Positions 25,528 to 31,537 of a stretch of 38,176 bases of DNA are shown here, one piece after another. The stretch is from Prochlorococcus sp. AG-347-K18 (lineage in GTDB: Bacteria > Cyanobacteriota > Cyanobacteriia > PCC-6307 > Cyanobiaceae), in NCBI GenBank assembly GCA_003281365.1, contig QCCF01000012.1, positions 1 to 38,176 of the forward strand, given 5' to 3'. The notes under the pieces are model-generated. The model was not told the DNA's origin. It saw nothing but the letters and a program-made list of their open reading frames with translations, and searched no databases. The translations under genes were made by a program, and so were the position numbers. Within the stretch, counting starts at the first letter, position 1. Each line of letters begins with the position of its first letter.

Positions 25528-25617
25528 ATGAACGTAACTTACATCCTTTTAGTTTTTTTAATGATATCAATTGTGATTTTCACTCAAATAATCAATGCCT
25601 CCGATAAATCAAAATAA
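25528..25617 (+). CDS. 29-residue single-helix membrane microprotein
   Basis: The ATG abuts the previous stop (TAAATG). Encodes MNVTYILLVFLMISIVIF, one helix, then TQIINASDKSK. The next gene abuts its stop in the same way. The head-to-tail arrangement is the main evidence for coding. Confidence 0.55.
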   Translation: MNVTYILLVFLMISIVIFTQIINASDKSK

Positions 25618-25719
25618 ATGAACGAAGTAACTAGCAACTCCTCAACTGGGTGGTACTTAATAGCTTTGGTAAGCACTTTATCTTTTTTAGCTTTAATTTA
25701 CTTCGGCCAAAAAAGATAG
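25618..25719 (+). CDS. 33-residue single-helix membrane microprotein
   Basis: ATG abuts the previous stop (TAAATG). A polar N-terminus (NEVTSNSSTG) precedes one hydrophobic helix (WYLIALVSTLSFLALIYF) and GQKR. The shape, a luminal N-terminus with a Trp at the interface and a basic cytoplasmic tail, is that of many thylakoid small subunits, but I cannot name it. Last gene of the four-gene operon, followed by a terminator. Confidence 0.55.
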   Translation: MNEVTSNSSTGWYLIALVSTLSFLALIYFGQKR

Positions 25720-25757
25720 AGTAAACTTTGAAAGACTATTTAAATTCATAAAAAAAA

Positions 25758-25782
25758 CTCTGCAACTTCATAAGATGCAGAG
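25758..25782. terminator. Bidirectional intrinsic terminator
   Basis: CTCTGCA pairs with TGCAGAG, with a small inner CTT/AAG stem. On the minus strand seven T residues follow, giving a strong terminator for the 40-residue gene and SDR side. On the plus strand CTTTAAATTATT gives a weaker one for the microprotein operon. Confidence 0.75.
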
Positions 25783-25805
25783 CTTTAAATTATTAAATAA
25801 CTGAT

Positions 25806-25928
25806 TTATATAAATCTATTGATTATAAAACCTTTTTTCTTAATCAAAGAAAAAGAGACCGATGAATGTGATGAAGATACTGAATTCACGGCCCCTTTAA
25901 TAACCGCATTTTTCGGTAGATACGACAA
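25806..25928 (-). CDS. 40-residue Ser-rich microprotein with a perfect Shine-Dalgarno
   Basis: A TTG-initiated frame encodes MSYLPKNAVIKGAV, NSVSSSHSSVSFS and a basic end (LIKKKGFIINRFI). It has no membrane helix. The start choice rests on the Shine-Dalgarno sequence, which is much stronger than at other genes here and 7 bases away. A terminator lies 24 bases downstream. Family not recognised, but the signals argue for translation. Confidence 0.6.
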   Translation of the reverse strand: MSYLPKNAVIKGAVNSVSSSHSSVSFSLIKKKGFIINRFI

Positions 25929-25930
25929 TG

Positions 25931-25943
25931 AATCACCTCCTTT
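25931..25943 (-). promoter_or_regulatory. Perfect extended Shine-Dalgarno sequence
   Basis: On the minus strand AAAGGAGGTGATT matches the complement of the 16S rRNA 3' tail (ATCACCTCCTTT) over twelve bases. It decides the TTG start of the 40-residue gene. Such a long match is rare in this A+T-rich sequence, where most genes have weak or no visible sites. Confidence 0.7.
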
Positions 25944-26060
25944 ACTAATGTTTTTTTAAAGATAGCTAAAACAATGGAACAAGGAAAGAAATTCGTTAAA
26001 AATTTAAAAGTTTTTTAACAAATTAACGATATAAATCTCTTAAAAATAAAAATATAGATA

Positions 26061-26726
26061 TTACCAAGGCAAAACTTCTCCGTTGGCATGCCAAAACGTA
26101 CCCGAGTTATTTTTATTTAGAGAATCAATACGTTTTAAAAGGCCACTTGCTGATTCTTCAGGACTAATTCCATTTCTTGTAAAGCCAGTCATTCTTGTAC
26201 TCACTAACCCAGGATGCAAAATAGCTACATAAATATCATCTCTTGATAAATCTATAGAAAGTGATTTTGCTGCCATTGACAAGGCTACCTTAGACATCCT
26301 GTAACCATAAGAACTTCCAGATGAATTATCTTCAATAGATCCCATTCTACTTGTGATAAAAGCAACTTTAGAAGATCTTTTTAAAAGGTGTTTAAGTGAT
26401 TGGGTCATACTTATTGGGCTCAATGCATTAACTTCAAATTGCCGCAAAATACTTCGTTTATCTAAGTTTTCAAAAGAATTAAATTCATAAATTCCTGCAT
26501 TATGAATTAAGCAATCTAAATCAACTCCTGCTAGTTTTTTACACAAATTTGTTATCGACTCATCAGAAGAAATTTCTATATTCTCTTCAATTCTCACTCC
26601 TAAATCTCTAAGTTCTTTTGAAGCTTCCCTACACGTTGCAATTACATTATCACCCCTCCTATGAATTTGCCTACATAGTTCTAATCCAATACCCCTATTT
26701 GATCCTGTAATTAGATAAGTCGACAT
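26061..26726 (-). CDS. Short-chain dehydrogenase/reductase
   Basis: A 221-residue Rossmann-fold SDR. Nucleotide motif TGSNRGIG (7-14), NAG (76-78 in IHNAGIY), catalytic S126, Y142 and K146 (YRMSK), and HPGLVSTRM after the active site. Close in size and pattern to C-factor-like NAD(P)-dependent reductases. Substrate not predictable. It is single, with an ordinary core-gene appearance within a stretch of microproteins. Confidence 0.88.
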   Translation of the reverse strand: MSTYLITGSNRGIGLELCRQIHRRGDNVIATCREASKELRDLGVRIEENIEISSDESITNLCKKLAGVDLDCLIHNAGIYEFNSFENLDKRSILRQFEVNALSPISMTQSLKHLLKRSSKVAFITSRMGSIEDNSSGSSYGYRMSKVALSMAAKSLSIDLSRDDIYVAILHPGLVSTRMTGFTRNGISPEESASGLLKRIDSLNKNNSGTFWHANGEVLPW

Positions 26727-26899
26727 CTCTAAACTAAAAAATAAAAAATTAATCTAAATCCAAATATATAAGAAAACGAACTAGAAAAAGAAAAAATTTA
26801 TAAAATTCCTTATTAGAATTTTTAAGGTTATGATAAATGATGAAATTTAAAAGACTTTAAAAAAGAAAGCAAAGATATTTTTATCATCAAATTTAATGT

Positions 26900-27106
26900 A
26901 TGGAAATTTTCAATCAAGAATTTATACAAGAGATTATTAGGTTAACTTGGAGAAATCCTCCTTTCATGGCTATAGCTATAGCGTTAGTTTGGCTTATCCC
27001 ACAATTATTTATCAGAAAAATAATGGCAAAAAAATATGAAATAAGAAAAATAGAAATTCAGAAAAATAAAATACAGAAGCTTTACCCAACTAATACTCCT
27101 AAATAA
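26900..27106 (+). CDS. 68-residue single-helix membrane protein
   Basis: Acidic amphipathic N-terminus (EIFNQEFIQEIIRLTW), hydrophobic helix (FMAIAIALVWLIPQLFI) and a Lys-rich helical tail (RKIEIQKNKIQKL). It has an ATG but no visible ribosome binding site. Unrecognised. The 173 bases between the SDR and this gene contain one weak A+T hairpin (AAAATTC/GAATTTT) and nothing else. Confidence 0.65.
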   Translation: MEIFNQEFIQEIIRLTWRNPPFMAIAIALVWLIPQLFIRKIMAKKYEIRKIEIQKNKIQKLYPTNTPK

Positions 27107-27167
27107 GATTTTTATTTATAAATTGATCTAATGAATCAAAAAATTACTTTATGCATCTAAATAAAAT

Positions 27168-27359
27168 ATGACCTACAAAATAATTAGAATTGATGGGAAA
27201 GATGACGAATTAACAGCTCAAAGTTTTGATAAGTATTCAGATGCGTACAATTTGTTAGAGGAACTATATGGAGATTTATGTTGTTCAGATGCTGATTATG
27301 GAGACATAACTTACTACGATATTGTGGAAAATAATTTAAAAAGTAACGATGGAGAATAA
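27168..27359 (+). CDS. 63-residue acidic hypothetical protein
   Basis: Strand-helix pattern (YKIIRIDGKDDELTAQSFDK, YSDAYNLLEELYGDL) followed by CysCys and an aromatic, acidic end (DADYGDITYYDIVENN). Soluble. Appears to be a compact strand-helix-strand domain known only as hypothetical in picocyanobacteria. Function not predicted. The remnant at the next entry follows it. Confidence 0.65.
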   Translation: MTYKIIRIDGKDDELTAQSFDKYSDAYNLLEELYGDLCCSDADYGDITYYDIVENNLKSNDGE

Positions 27360-27361
27360 AA

Positions 27362-27550
27362 TGGGCTCCCTCCCTTGAAGAAAATATTGGGGTAATAACG
27401 AGTGTTTATGAATCCATCAACGAAGATCTGTCAAATCTATAGAAAGAAACTGGATGTCCCGATTCATTTACATTTGAATTCATTGGTAAGATTCAGAGTG
27501 AATGGCATCACGAATCTTGCTACTCCATAGTTAGAAAAAACAAAGAGTAA
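27362..27550 (+). pseudogene. Remnant of a small protein gene with an internal stop
   Basis: One frame reads through 63 codons apart from a single TAG at 27440-27442. Before the stop it encodes WAPSLEENIGVITSVYESIN, and after it KETGCPDSFTFEFIGKIQSE followed by WHHESCYSIVRK. Both halves look like genuine protein, with a compact C-terminal motif. There is no start codon at the 5' end: the ATG at 27361 is out of frame and stops after five codons. A point mutation plus loss of the N-terminus would explain this. Confidence 0.5.
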
Positions 27551-27654
27551 AAATTAGAATATTTTTAATCTTCAACTCAAATATATAAATTTTTAAAGAA
27601 TTATATTCCAATTAAGATTCTTTAAATATAATTCAAAATTAAAAATGTCAAATC

Positions 27655-27741
27655 ATGATTATTAGAATACTCGGCATAGTTCTTATTCTTGGTACTATTG
27701 CATATTATGGTTTAGTTTTGACTGGGCAAAGCAACCTTTAG
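27655..27741 (+). CDS. 28-residue single-helix membrane microprotein
   Basis: Encodes MIIRILGIVLILGTIAYYGL followed by VLTGQSNL. One hydrophobic helix with a short polar tail, of the photosystem small-subunit type, but not identifiable. A T-rich stretch follows. Coding is inferred from the clean helix. Confidence 0.5.
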   Translation: MIIRILGIVLILGTIAYYGLVLTGQSNL

Positions 27742-27775
27742 TTTTTTTAGTTTTTTTTACTTTTTAAAATCTCTC

Positions 27776-27988
27776 ATGAAATGGCCTCCTACTCTTTGTT
27801 GGACCGCACCAAAAACTATTAATGGTCATAGGCATTTTCAAGTTAAAGCTTATGGTGGTAAAAATGAAGATAGATGGGTTGATATTTTTCCTGCCAAAAA
27901 TAAAAAAGATATCAAAAGAATCTCTTGGGCAAAGCTAAAATCAGAATGGGCTAGTGGATGGCTAAGACTCTCAAAAGTTAAAGATTAA
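27776..27988 (+). CDS. TIGR02450-like Trp-rich small protein
   Basis: 70 residues with five tryptophans. The pattern PTLCWTAPKTINGHRHFQVK with a central RWVDIFP and SWAKLKSEWASGWL is that of the short Trp-rich TIGR02450 family. Soluble with a beta-strand core. Function unknown. Confidence 0.7.
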   Translation: MKWPPTLCWTAPKTINGHRHFQVKAYGGKNEDRWVDIFPAKNKKDIKRISWAKLKSEWASGWLRLSKVKD

Positions 27989-28086
27989 TTTATTTATGTA
28001 AATAAATATTATTAACCAGAAAACTGTAAAAAATAATACCCAATACGAAAAAAATATTTTCTAGTATCTTTAAAAATCTGTTTGAT

Positions 28087-28260
28087 ATGAAGCCAGAACC
28101 GAAGAAAAAACTTCCTAATAAAAAAGTTACAAGTTCAGCAAAATTTGAGGCTAAAGAACAATTTACAAAATCAGCGTTAGAAAATCTAAAAACAGAAAAT
28201 GAAAGACTTGTTAACTTATTAAAGAAATCTGGTGAAATTAAAGAATCAAAAAAAAGTTAG
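28087..28260 (+). CDS. 57-residue basic coiled-coil microprotein
   Basis: Lys/Pro-rich N-terminus (KPEPKKKLPNKKVTS) then a helical C-terminus ALENLKTENERLVNLLKKSG and a basic end. It shares LxxLxxExxxLVxxLKK[AS]G with the 41-residue protein at 24.1 kb, which suggests related genes. No membrane segment. Confidence 0.55.
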   Translation: MKPEPKKKLPNKKVTSSAKFEAKEQFTKSALENLKTENERLVNLLKKSGEIKESKKS

Positions 28261-28311
28261 ATTTACAGAATTAAAATTTTTCTATTATTATGTTTATTTA
28301 TAGATTGTGAA

Positions 28312-28431
28312 ATGATTGAAAAAATCTCCCTCGCAAATTCACATTTACCTCAACTTATTGGGTTCGTACTTATGTCAATAGGTTATACATTAGGCAATAA
28401 ATTTTACCTTCCAAAAATCAAGCAAAAGTAA
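28312..28431 (+). CDS. 39-residue single-helix microprotein
   Basis: Encodes MIEKISLANSHLPQLIGFVL and MSIGYTLGNKFYLPKIKQK. A short polar start, one hydrophobic helix (LIGFVLMSIGYTLG) and a basic end. It lies 51 bases after the 57-residue gene, so the two may share a transcript. The following 284 bases up to the Hli gene are A+T-rich, with nothing else recognised. Confidence 0.5.
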   Translation: MIEKISLANSHLPQLIGFVLMSIGYTLGNKFYLPKIKQK

Positions 28432-28685
28432 TAATTTCTAGTTATTAAAAATTAATTTAAATAAATATCATTAAAAATTAATTCCTATAAAAAATTTCAA
28501 TACTCTATTTAACTTGGAGAAACAAAACTTCAAAACTAATATTGCAATTCAATCAAGACAACTCTGAAAAACTGACACATAAATGTAACATAAAAGTCTT
28601 AAATGATCTGAAATCCAAAGAAAAAGTAAGAATTCATACTAATTTTTTTTAAATATGTTACATTAATTAATAATTCAAGTTAAGG

Positions 28686-28716
28686 TTTCCTCTGTCGACA
28701 AAGCGGAATTAGGAAA
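28686..28716 (+). promoter_or_regulatory. 5' hairpin that could mask the Hli ribosome binding site
   Basis: TTTCCT (28686-28691) can pair with AGGAAA (28711-28716), which overlaps the ATG. The intervening bases contain the palindrome TGTCGACA. If this forms, initiation is sequestered and could be released by temperature or a trans factor. The six pairs are weak. Confidence 0.25.
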
Positions 28717-29036
28717 TGTTGGATACATACAATTGTCATTCACTTTTTGGCTTACTAAATGATTACAAACGAAATCTAAAAATGGATGCACTTACTAGTT
28801 TTATAGTTGTTATAATTGCAATTACAATTCAATTCTCCTTATACGCCATCAAAAGGTTGCAAGAACCTTTAGAACCAAATTATTTGATAGATAAAAATTC
28901 CAAAAAAATTAAAAACTACATGGGTAAATTTTGGAAAAATGCCGAAATAACAAATGGGAGATTAGCTATGATTGGTTTTTTAGCTTTGATAATAAACTAC
29001 GGTTTTTTTGGATGGATAATACCAGGTTTTATATAA
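28716..29036 (+). CDS. High-light-inducible (Hli/Scp) protein with an extra N-terminal helix
   Basis: 106 residues, or 84 if the internal Met (MDALTSF) is used. The C-terminal part AEITNGRLAMIGFLALIINY with GFFGWIIPGF carries the Hli chlorophyll-binding motif ExxNGRxAMxG. An additional N-terminal hydrophobic helix (SFIVVIIAITIQFSLYA) gives two membrane segments, one more than the usual single-helix Hli. Hli proteins bind chlorophyll and carotenoid near photosystem II under stress. The long linker (about residues 48-75) is Lys/Asn-rich. The exact start is not settled. Confidence 0.85.
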   Translation: MLDTYNCHSLFGLLNDYKRNLKMDALTSFIVVIIAITIQFSLYAIKRLQEPLEPNYLIDKNSKKIKNYMGKFWKNAEITNGRLAMIGFLALIINYGFFGWIIPGFI

Positions 29037-29132
29037 ACTATTAATAAATAAAGGTCTTAAGGAAAAAAAATCTCTCGTTCAAAACAAACTCTCTTTTTAA
29101 AAAAAAAATTTTTATTATAAGTAAAAAAGCAA

Positions 29133-29330
29133 TTGAGTAATTCTGATTTTGATAAAAATGGATTTGATAGCTATGGAATACATTGGCTTCAATATGCTGC
29201 TTTTGCTGTCTCTGGTTTTGCTATATTTACAACCTGGGCATTTTTTTATGATGAAAGATTCCACAACTTTGTAATGTATATTTTCAGGGTTATTAACTGC
29301 AGTGGGTTCAACTGCAATGGAGCACTTTAA
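29133..29330 (+). CDS. Membrane protein, probably frameshifted at the 3' end
   Basis: TTG start, 65 residues. A polar start (SNSDFDKNGFDSYG) and a clear hydrophobic helix (LQYAAFAVSGFAIFTTWAFF) precede YDERFHNFVMYIF. From there the frame gives a poor tail (RVINCSGFNCNGAL), while the neighbouring frame continues as SGLLTAVGSTAMEHFKIL, a second helix-like segment ending in TAA at 29365-29367. The shift falls at a run of four T residues (29281-29284); one T fewer would join the frames. A mutation, a sequencing error or a programmed shift could explain this. The joined protein would overlap the next gene by 31 bases. Family not recognised. Confidence 0.5.
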   Translation: MSNSDFDKNGFDSYGIHWLQYAAFAVSGFAIFTTWAFFYDERFHNFVMYIFRVINCSGFNCNGAL

Positions 29331-29336
29331 AATTCT

Positions 29337-29519
29337 ATGGCTAATCCAGATCAAAAAACAATATTAATTGATAATGCTTTTGAGGAAATAAAAAACATTT
29401 GTATAAATCTTCAAAAAGATACTGATGCTTCGAATTCAGAACTTAAAAGTTTACTAAAACTAATTATCAATGAATGGGAAGAAAAAGAAGAACAAAAAAC
29501 TGGTTTTGGGTTCAGGTAA
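29337..29519 (+). CDS. 60-residue acidic helical hypothetical protein
   Basis: A two-helix polar protein (ILIDNAFEEIKNICINLQKD and LKSLLKLIINEWEEKEEQK), no membrane segment, one Cys. ATG start. It closely follows, or overlaps, the probable frameshifted gene. Function not recognised. The 115 bases between its stop and the terminator at 29635 hold nothing recognised. Confidence 0.6.
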   Translation: MANPDQKTILIDNAFEEIKNICINLQKDTDASNSELKSLLKLIINEWEEKEEQKTGFGFR

Positions 29520-29634
29520 AGTTAGCCATTATCTAAGAAGAGACTTAGGCCTTAAATCATTTTAATATGAACAGACTTTTTTACTTTTAAAATTTATTAT
29601 TTACAATTTAGATTTTTTAGAAAGAAATTAAAAA

Positions 29635-29664
29635 GGAATGAATCTCAAATAGAGGATTCATTCC
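29635..29664 (-). terminator. Strong terminator of a short minus-strand transcript
   Basis: GGAATGAATC pairs with GATTCATTCC (10 bp, 10-base loop), and on the minus strand five T residues follow. It lies 26 bases after the stop of a 13-codon frame, so it appears to define a very short transcript. Confidence 0.8.
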
Positions 29665-29690
29665 AGATTTAGCATTAGTTTTGTTTAGAT

Positions 29691-29732
29691 TTAAATTTTA
29701 TAATTAAACTCCTCTGGTGGACTGCCAATCAT
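29691..29732 (-). CDS. Candidate 13-residue peptide with a strong ribosome binding site
   Basis: ATG preceded by AGGAGGGATCTA encodes MIGSPPEEFNYKI and a stop, then a strong terminator. The AGGAGG is better than at most genes here. It could be a functional small peptide or a leader inside a regulatory RNA. An upstream inverted repeat (29749-29776) may be part of its 5' region. No family is recognised, and the size is at the limit of what can be called. Confidence 0.4.
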   Translation of the reverse strand: MIGSPPEEFNYKI

Positions 29733-29748
29733 TAGATCCCTCCTATTC

Positions 29749-29776
29749 AACAAGTTAAACCTACGCTTTACTTGTT
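29749..29776. repeat. Inverted repeat AACAAGT/ACTTGTT
   Basis: A 7-bp inverted repeat with a 14-base centre, upstream of the 13-residue frame. It could be an operator or a 5' hairpin of that transcript. Confidence 0.35.
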
Positions 29777-29784
29777 AAGAAAGT

Positions 29785-29806
29785 AAATCAGTAAAAATAC
29801 TGATTT
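29785..29806. terminator. Terminator-like hairpin between small genes
   Basis: AAATCAGTA and TACTGATTT form a 9-bp stem with a 4-base loop. It lies 9 bases downstream of the 33-residue minus-strand gene. T-rich DNA follows on the plus strand (ATTATTTT). It is probably the terminator of that gene and may act in both directions. Confidence 0.55.
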
Positions 29807-29814
29807 ATTATTTT

Positions 29815-29916
29815 CTAAAATGTTTGAATTAAAGAAGCTAATTCTGGTGCATCTAATAAAAGTGCAAAAAATGTAAGCACAACTAATAAAAAAATGGAAA
29901 AGTAGAATTGAATCAT
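29815..29916 (-). CDS. 33-residue single-helix membrane microprotein
   Basis: Encodes MIQFYFSIFLLVVLTFFALL, one helix, then LDAPELASLIQTF, a short amphipathic tail. ATG start with a weak ribosome binding site. A hairpin follows its stop. Upstream is an A/T hairpin (29928-29949) of unclear purpose. Family unknown. Confidence 0.55.
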   Translation of the reverse strand: MIQFYFSIFLLVVLTFFALLLDAPELASLIQTF

Positions 29917-30016
29917 ACTTAAAAATTACTTAAAAAGAATTTTTTAAGTTGTATAAAATAATGCTTTGTTTACATAATTAAATATCGCAACCTAGAGAAG
30001 TTTAATTAGAGAATAA

Positions 30017-30250
30017 TTAAGATGCTTCAGGAGAAAAAATCGTCCTATTTTTTTGCCAATATTCACAACCTTTAAGTAAATGATCCCCCTGAGGTATACG
30101 TTTTTCGTATTTTGGACAGATCAAGATAGTAGCAAAAGTTTCTGTAGTGCTGTAGCGAAAGTGATTGCAAGTAATACAAATCTTTGTTCGTTTTCGTTTT
30201 AGGGTAGATTCTTTTAGATATTCCCATTTTGACGGATTTGCCTTGATCAT
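30017..30250 (-). CDS. 77-residue Cys-rich small protein
   Basis: Contains CITCNHF, ICPKYEK and GCEYW: four cysteines plus a histidine that could bind a metal such as zinc or form a small iron-sulfur site. A basic N-terminus (KESTLKRKRTK) precedes it. The start ATG lies 2 bases after the DUF1651-like gene, so the two form an operon. A longer overlapping frame in another phase is a shadow. Confidence 0.65.
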   Translation of the reverse strand: MIKANPSKWEYLKESTLKRKRTKICITCNHFRYSTTETFATILICPKYEKRIPQGDHLLKGCEYWQKNRTIFSPEAS

Positions 30251-30252
30251 GA

Positions 30253-30543
30253 TTACTGGAATTTATTAGTAACAATTTGCCAACCTCCTGAAATTAATTC
30301 ATTCCATGTCTCAGCAGCACACTCAATAGAATGAAGTCTTGAATTTTTAAATTGGGCTGGTTCACCTAATTCATTTGCATAGAAAAGATGAGTATATACT
30401 TTTAAGTTATTAGATACAGATTTCTTATAACTCTCAAAAAAAATTAATAAACCACTTTTTTTGTTAAACAACCCGCCAGTTGGGGGGTCAATAGGGCTGT
30501 CACGATAAAAATAAGTCCGAACATTAGCAACTCCTGAAGTCAT
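30253..30543 (-). CDS. DUF1651-like protein, copy 1
   Basis: 96 residues. The pattern GGLFNKKSGLLIFFE, YTHLFYANELGEPAQFK and AETWNELISGGW matches the DUF1651 family, known mostly in picocyanobacteria. It is a clear paralogue of the gene at 32690-32989; both share MT-G-ANV-T-F near the start and YAN[ED]LGEP in the middle. Its promoter is also shared. Copy 1 has lost the first Trp of the family (GWLL is GGLF here). Function unknown. The Cys-rich gene follows 2 bases downstream. Confidence 0.8.
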   Translation of the reverse strand: MTSGVANVRTYFYRDSPIDPPTGGLFNKKSGLLIFFESYKKSVSNNLKVYTHLFYANELGEPAQFKNSRLHSIECAAETWNELISGGWQIVTNKFQ

Positions 30544-30566
30544 GAGGATAATACAGTTGTACTATT

Positions 30567-30595
30567 AATATAAATGTACTACTCTTAGGCGTCAA
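30567..30595 (-). promoter_or_regulatory. Sigma-70-type promoter of DUF1651-like copy 1
   Basis: On the minus strand TTGACG (30590-30595) and TATATT (30567-30572) are separated by 17 bases, close to consensus. The same elements in the same context (AATACTTGACG and ATATTAATAGTAC) precede the second DUF1651-like copy. The -10 ends 23 bases before the ATG. Confidence 0.75.
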
Positions 30596-30663
30596 GTATT
30601 CCTCTGGTAATTATTTAAATTCTAAAATTACTTTCCAGAAATAATCAGTCGTAAACTTCTTAT

Positions 30664-30972
30664 TTGGTAATAGTGAATACAAGTAACTCCTTGAAAAGGA
30701 AAATATCATTTAAAGAGTATCTCCAAAAGAATGCAATGTATCGAAATCCCTTCTATTTAGGATGGAACAAAGGTTGGTCTTTTTTATTTTTTTTAGAGGG
30801 TGGCATTGCAAAAATTGAAGCAAAAGGTTTTGGTATTTCTATTACAACAAAAGTTGAGAAAGGAGAATCACCCCAAGAATCCGCGGATAGATTAGTCTCG
30901 AAAGAGCAAAGGATTAGAAAATCAAGATATTATTCTTGGGTTAAATCTATTAATGAAAAAACAATAAATTAA
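30664..30972 (+). CDS. 102-residue hypothetical protein
   Basis: TTG start with an in-frame GTG three codons later; I cannot choose. Central segment KEYLQKNAMYRNPFYLGWNK and GWSFLFFLEGGIAKIEAKGF suggests beta-strands; the end is basic and helical (ESADRLVSKEQRIRKSRYY). Perhaps membrane-associated through the aromatic strand pair. Not recognised. Confidence 0.6.
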   Translation: MVIVNTSNSLKRKISFKEYLQKNAMYRNPFYLGWNKGWSFLFFLEGGIAKIEAKGFGISITTKVEKGESPQESADRLVSKEQRIRKSRYYSWVKSINEKTIN

Positions 30973-31000
30973 CCAATCCTTGAATTTCTAAAGTAATTTG

Positions 31001-31029
31001 TTGACAGTCAATTTAAAATAGAAAATAGT
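31001..31029 (+). promoter_or_regulatory. Candidate promoter of the next gene
   Basis: TTGACA (31001-31006), a perfect -35 hexamer, is followed after 17 bases by AATAGT (31024-31029), a 4/6 match to a -10. The GTG start is 12 bases downstream, so the leader would be very short. Confidence 0.5.
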
Positions 31030-31041
31030 CATTTATTTTTC

Positions 31042-31299
31042 GTGTCCAATAAATTTTATGAATGGTGGAAAAACCATAGAAGAGTTGTAACCTATGGAGC
31101 TTTTATCATCTTGTTTGGTTTTTATTTATCTCCTGTTGTCAAAGAAGCAAAATACAAAAACCAATGTATTAAGTACTCTACTAGAGGAGCTTTAACTAAA
31201 TTTAATAAGGACAATATAGGAGAAACATTACTAGAAGAAACAGGTTTGAATATTGATGAACTAGCAAAGATTGAAGGTTATAAGAATTGCATTAATTAA
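31042..31299 (+). CDS. 85-residue single-helix protein
   Basis: GTG start. An aromatic, basic N-terminus (SNKFYEWWKNHRRVV) precedes a hydrophobic helix (YGAFIILFGFYLSPVV) and a polar domain with two cysteines (KNQCIKYS and YKNCIN) that could form a disulfide if exported. No family recognised. It lies 31 bases before the small membrane gene and the ligase-like gene. Confidence 0.65.
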   Translation: MSNKFYEWWKNHRRVVTYGAFIILFGFYLSPVVKEAKYKNQCIKYSTRGALTKFNKDNIGETLLEETGLNIDELAKIEGYKNCIN

Positions 31300-31330
31300 A
31301 AAGTTCGCAAAAATTACGCAGAGTTTTTAA

Positions 31331-31537
31331 ATGATTAAAGGTATGTTTAAACTTATTTTATTAATATTATTATTTGGATTTATATCAATAAGTCCAAAAA
31401 CAAGATATTTAGTTGGCATAACTCTAAAAGAAATTTCTTCATTTCTTGTATGGACTGTTAAATATGAAGATAGAGAAAAATGGATTATAGATAAACCAAG
31501 TTGGATACCTAGCCAAATACTTAAGCCAACTTATTAA
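31331..31537 (+). CDS. 68-residue membrane protein coupled to the ligase-like gene
   Basis: N-terminal hydrophobic helix (MFKLILLILLFGFISI), then a basic loop, a less hydrophobic amphipathic segment (LVGITLKEISSFLVWTV) and a Trp-rich tail (WIIDKPSWIPSQ). Its stop abuts the next ATG (TAAATG), so translation is coupled to the adenylation-domain gene. Could tether a partner to the membrane. Family unknown. Confidence 0.65.
   Translation: MIKGMFKLILLILLFGFISISPKTRYLVGITLKEISSFLVWTVKYEDREKWIIDKPSWIPSQILKPTY

Noticed and set aside
29115-29354. 79-codon minus-strand frame opposite the frameshifted gene
   Set aside because: Its translation has no sensible composition and the plus-strand frames show clear helices, so it is a shadow.
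30072-30275. 67-codon minus-strand frame overlapping the Cys-rich gene
   Set aside because: The Cys-rich frame begins just 2 bases after the DUF1651-like gene and has the better composition.
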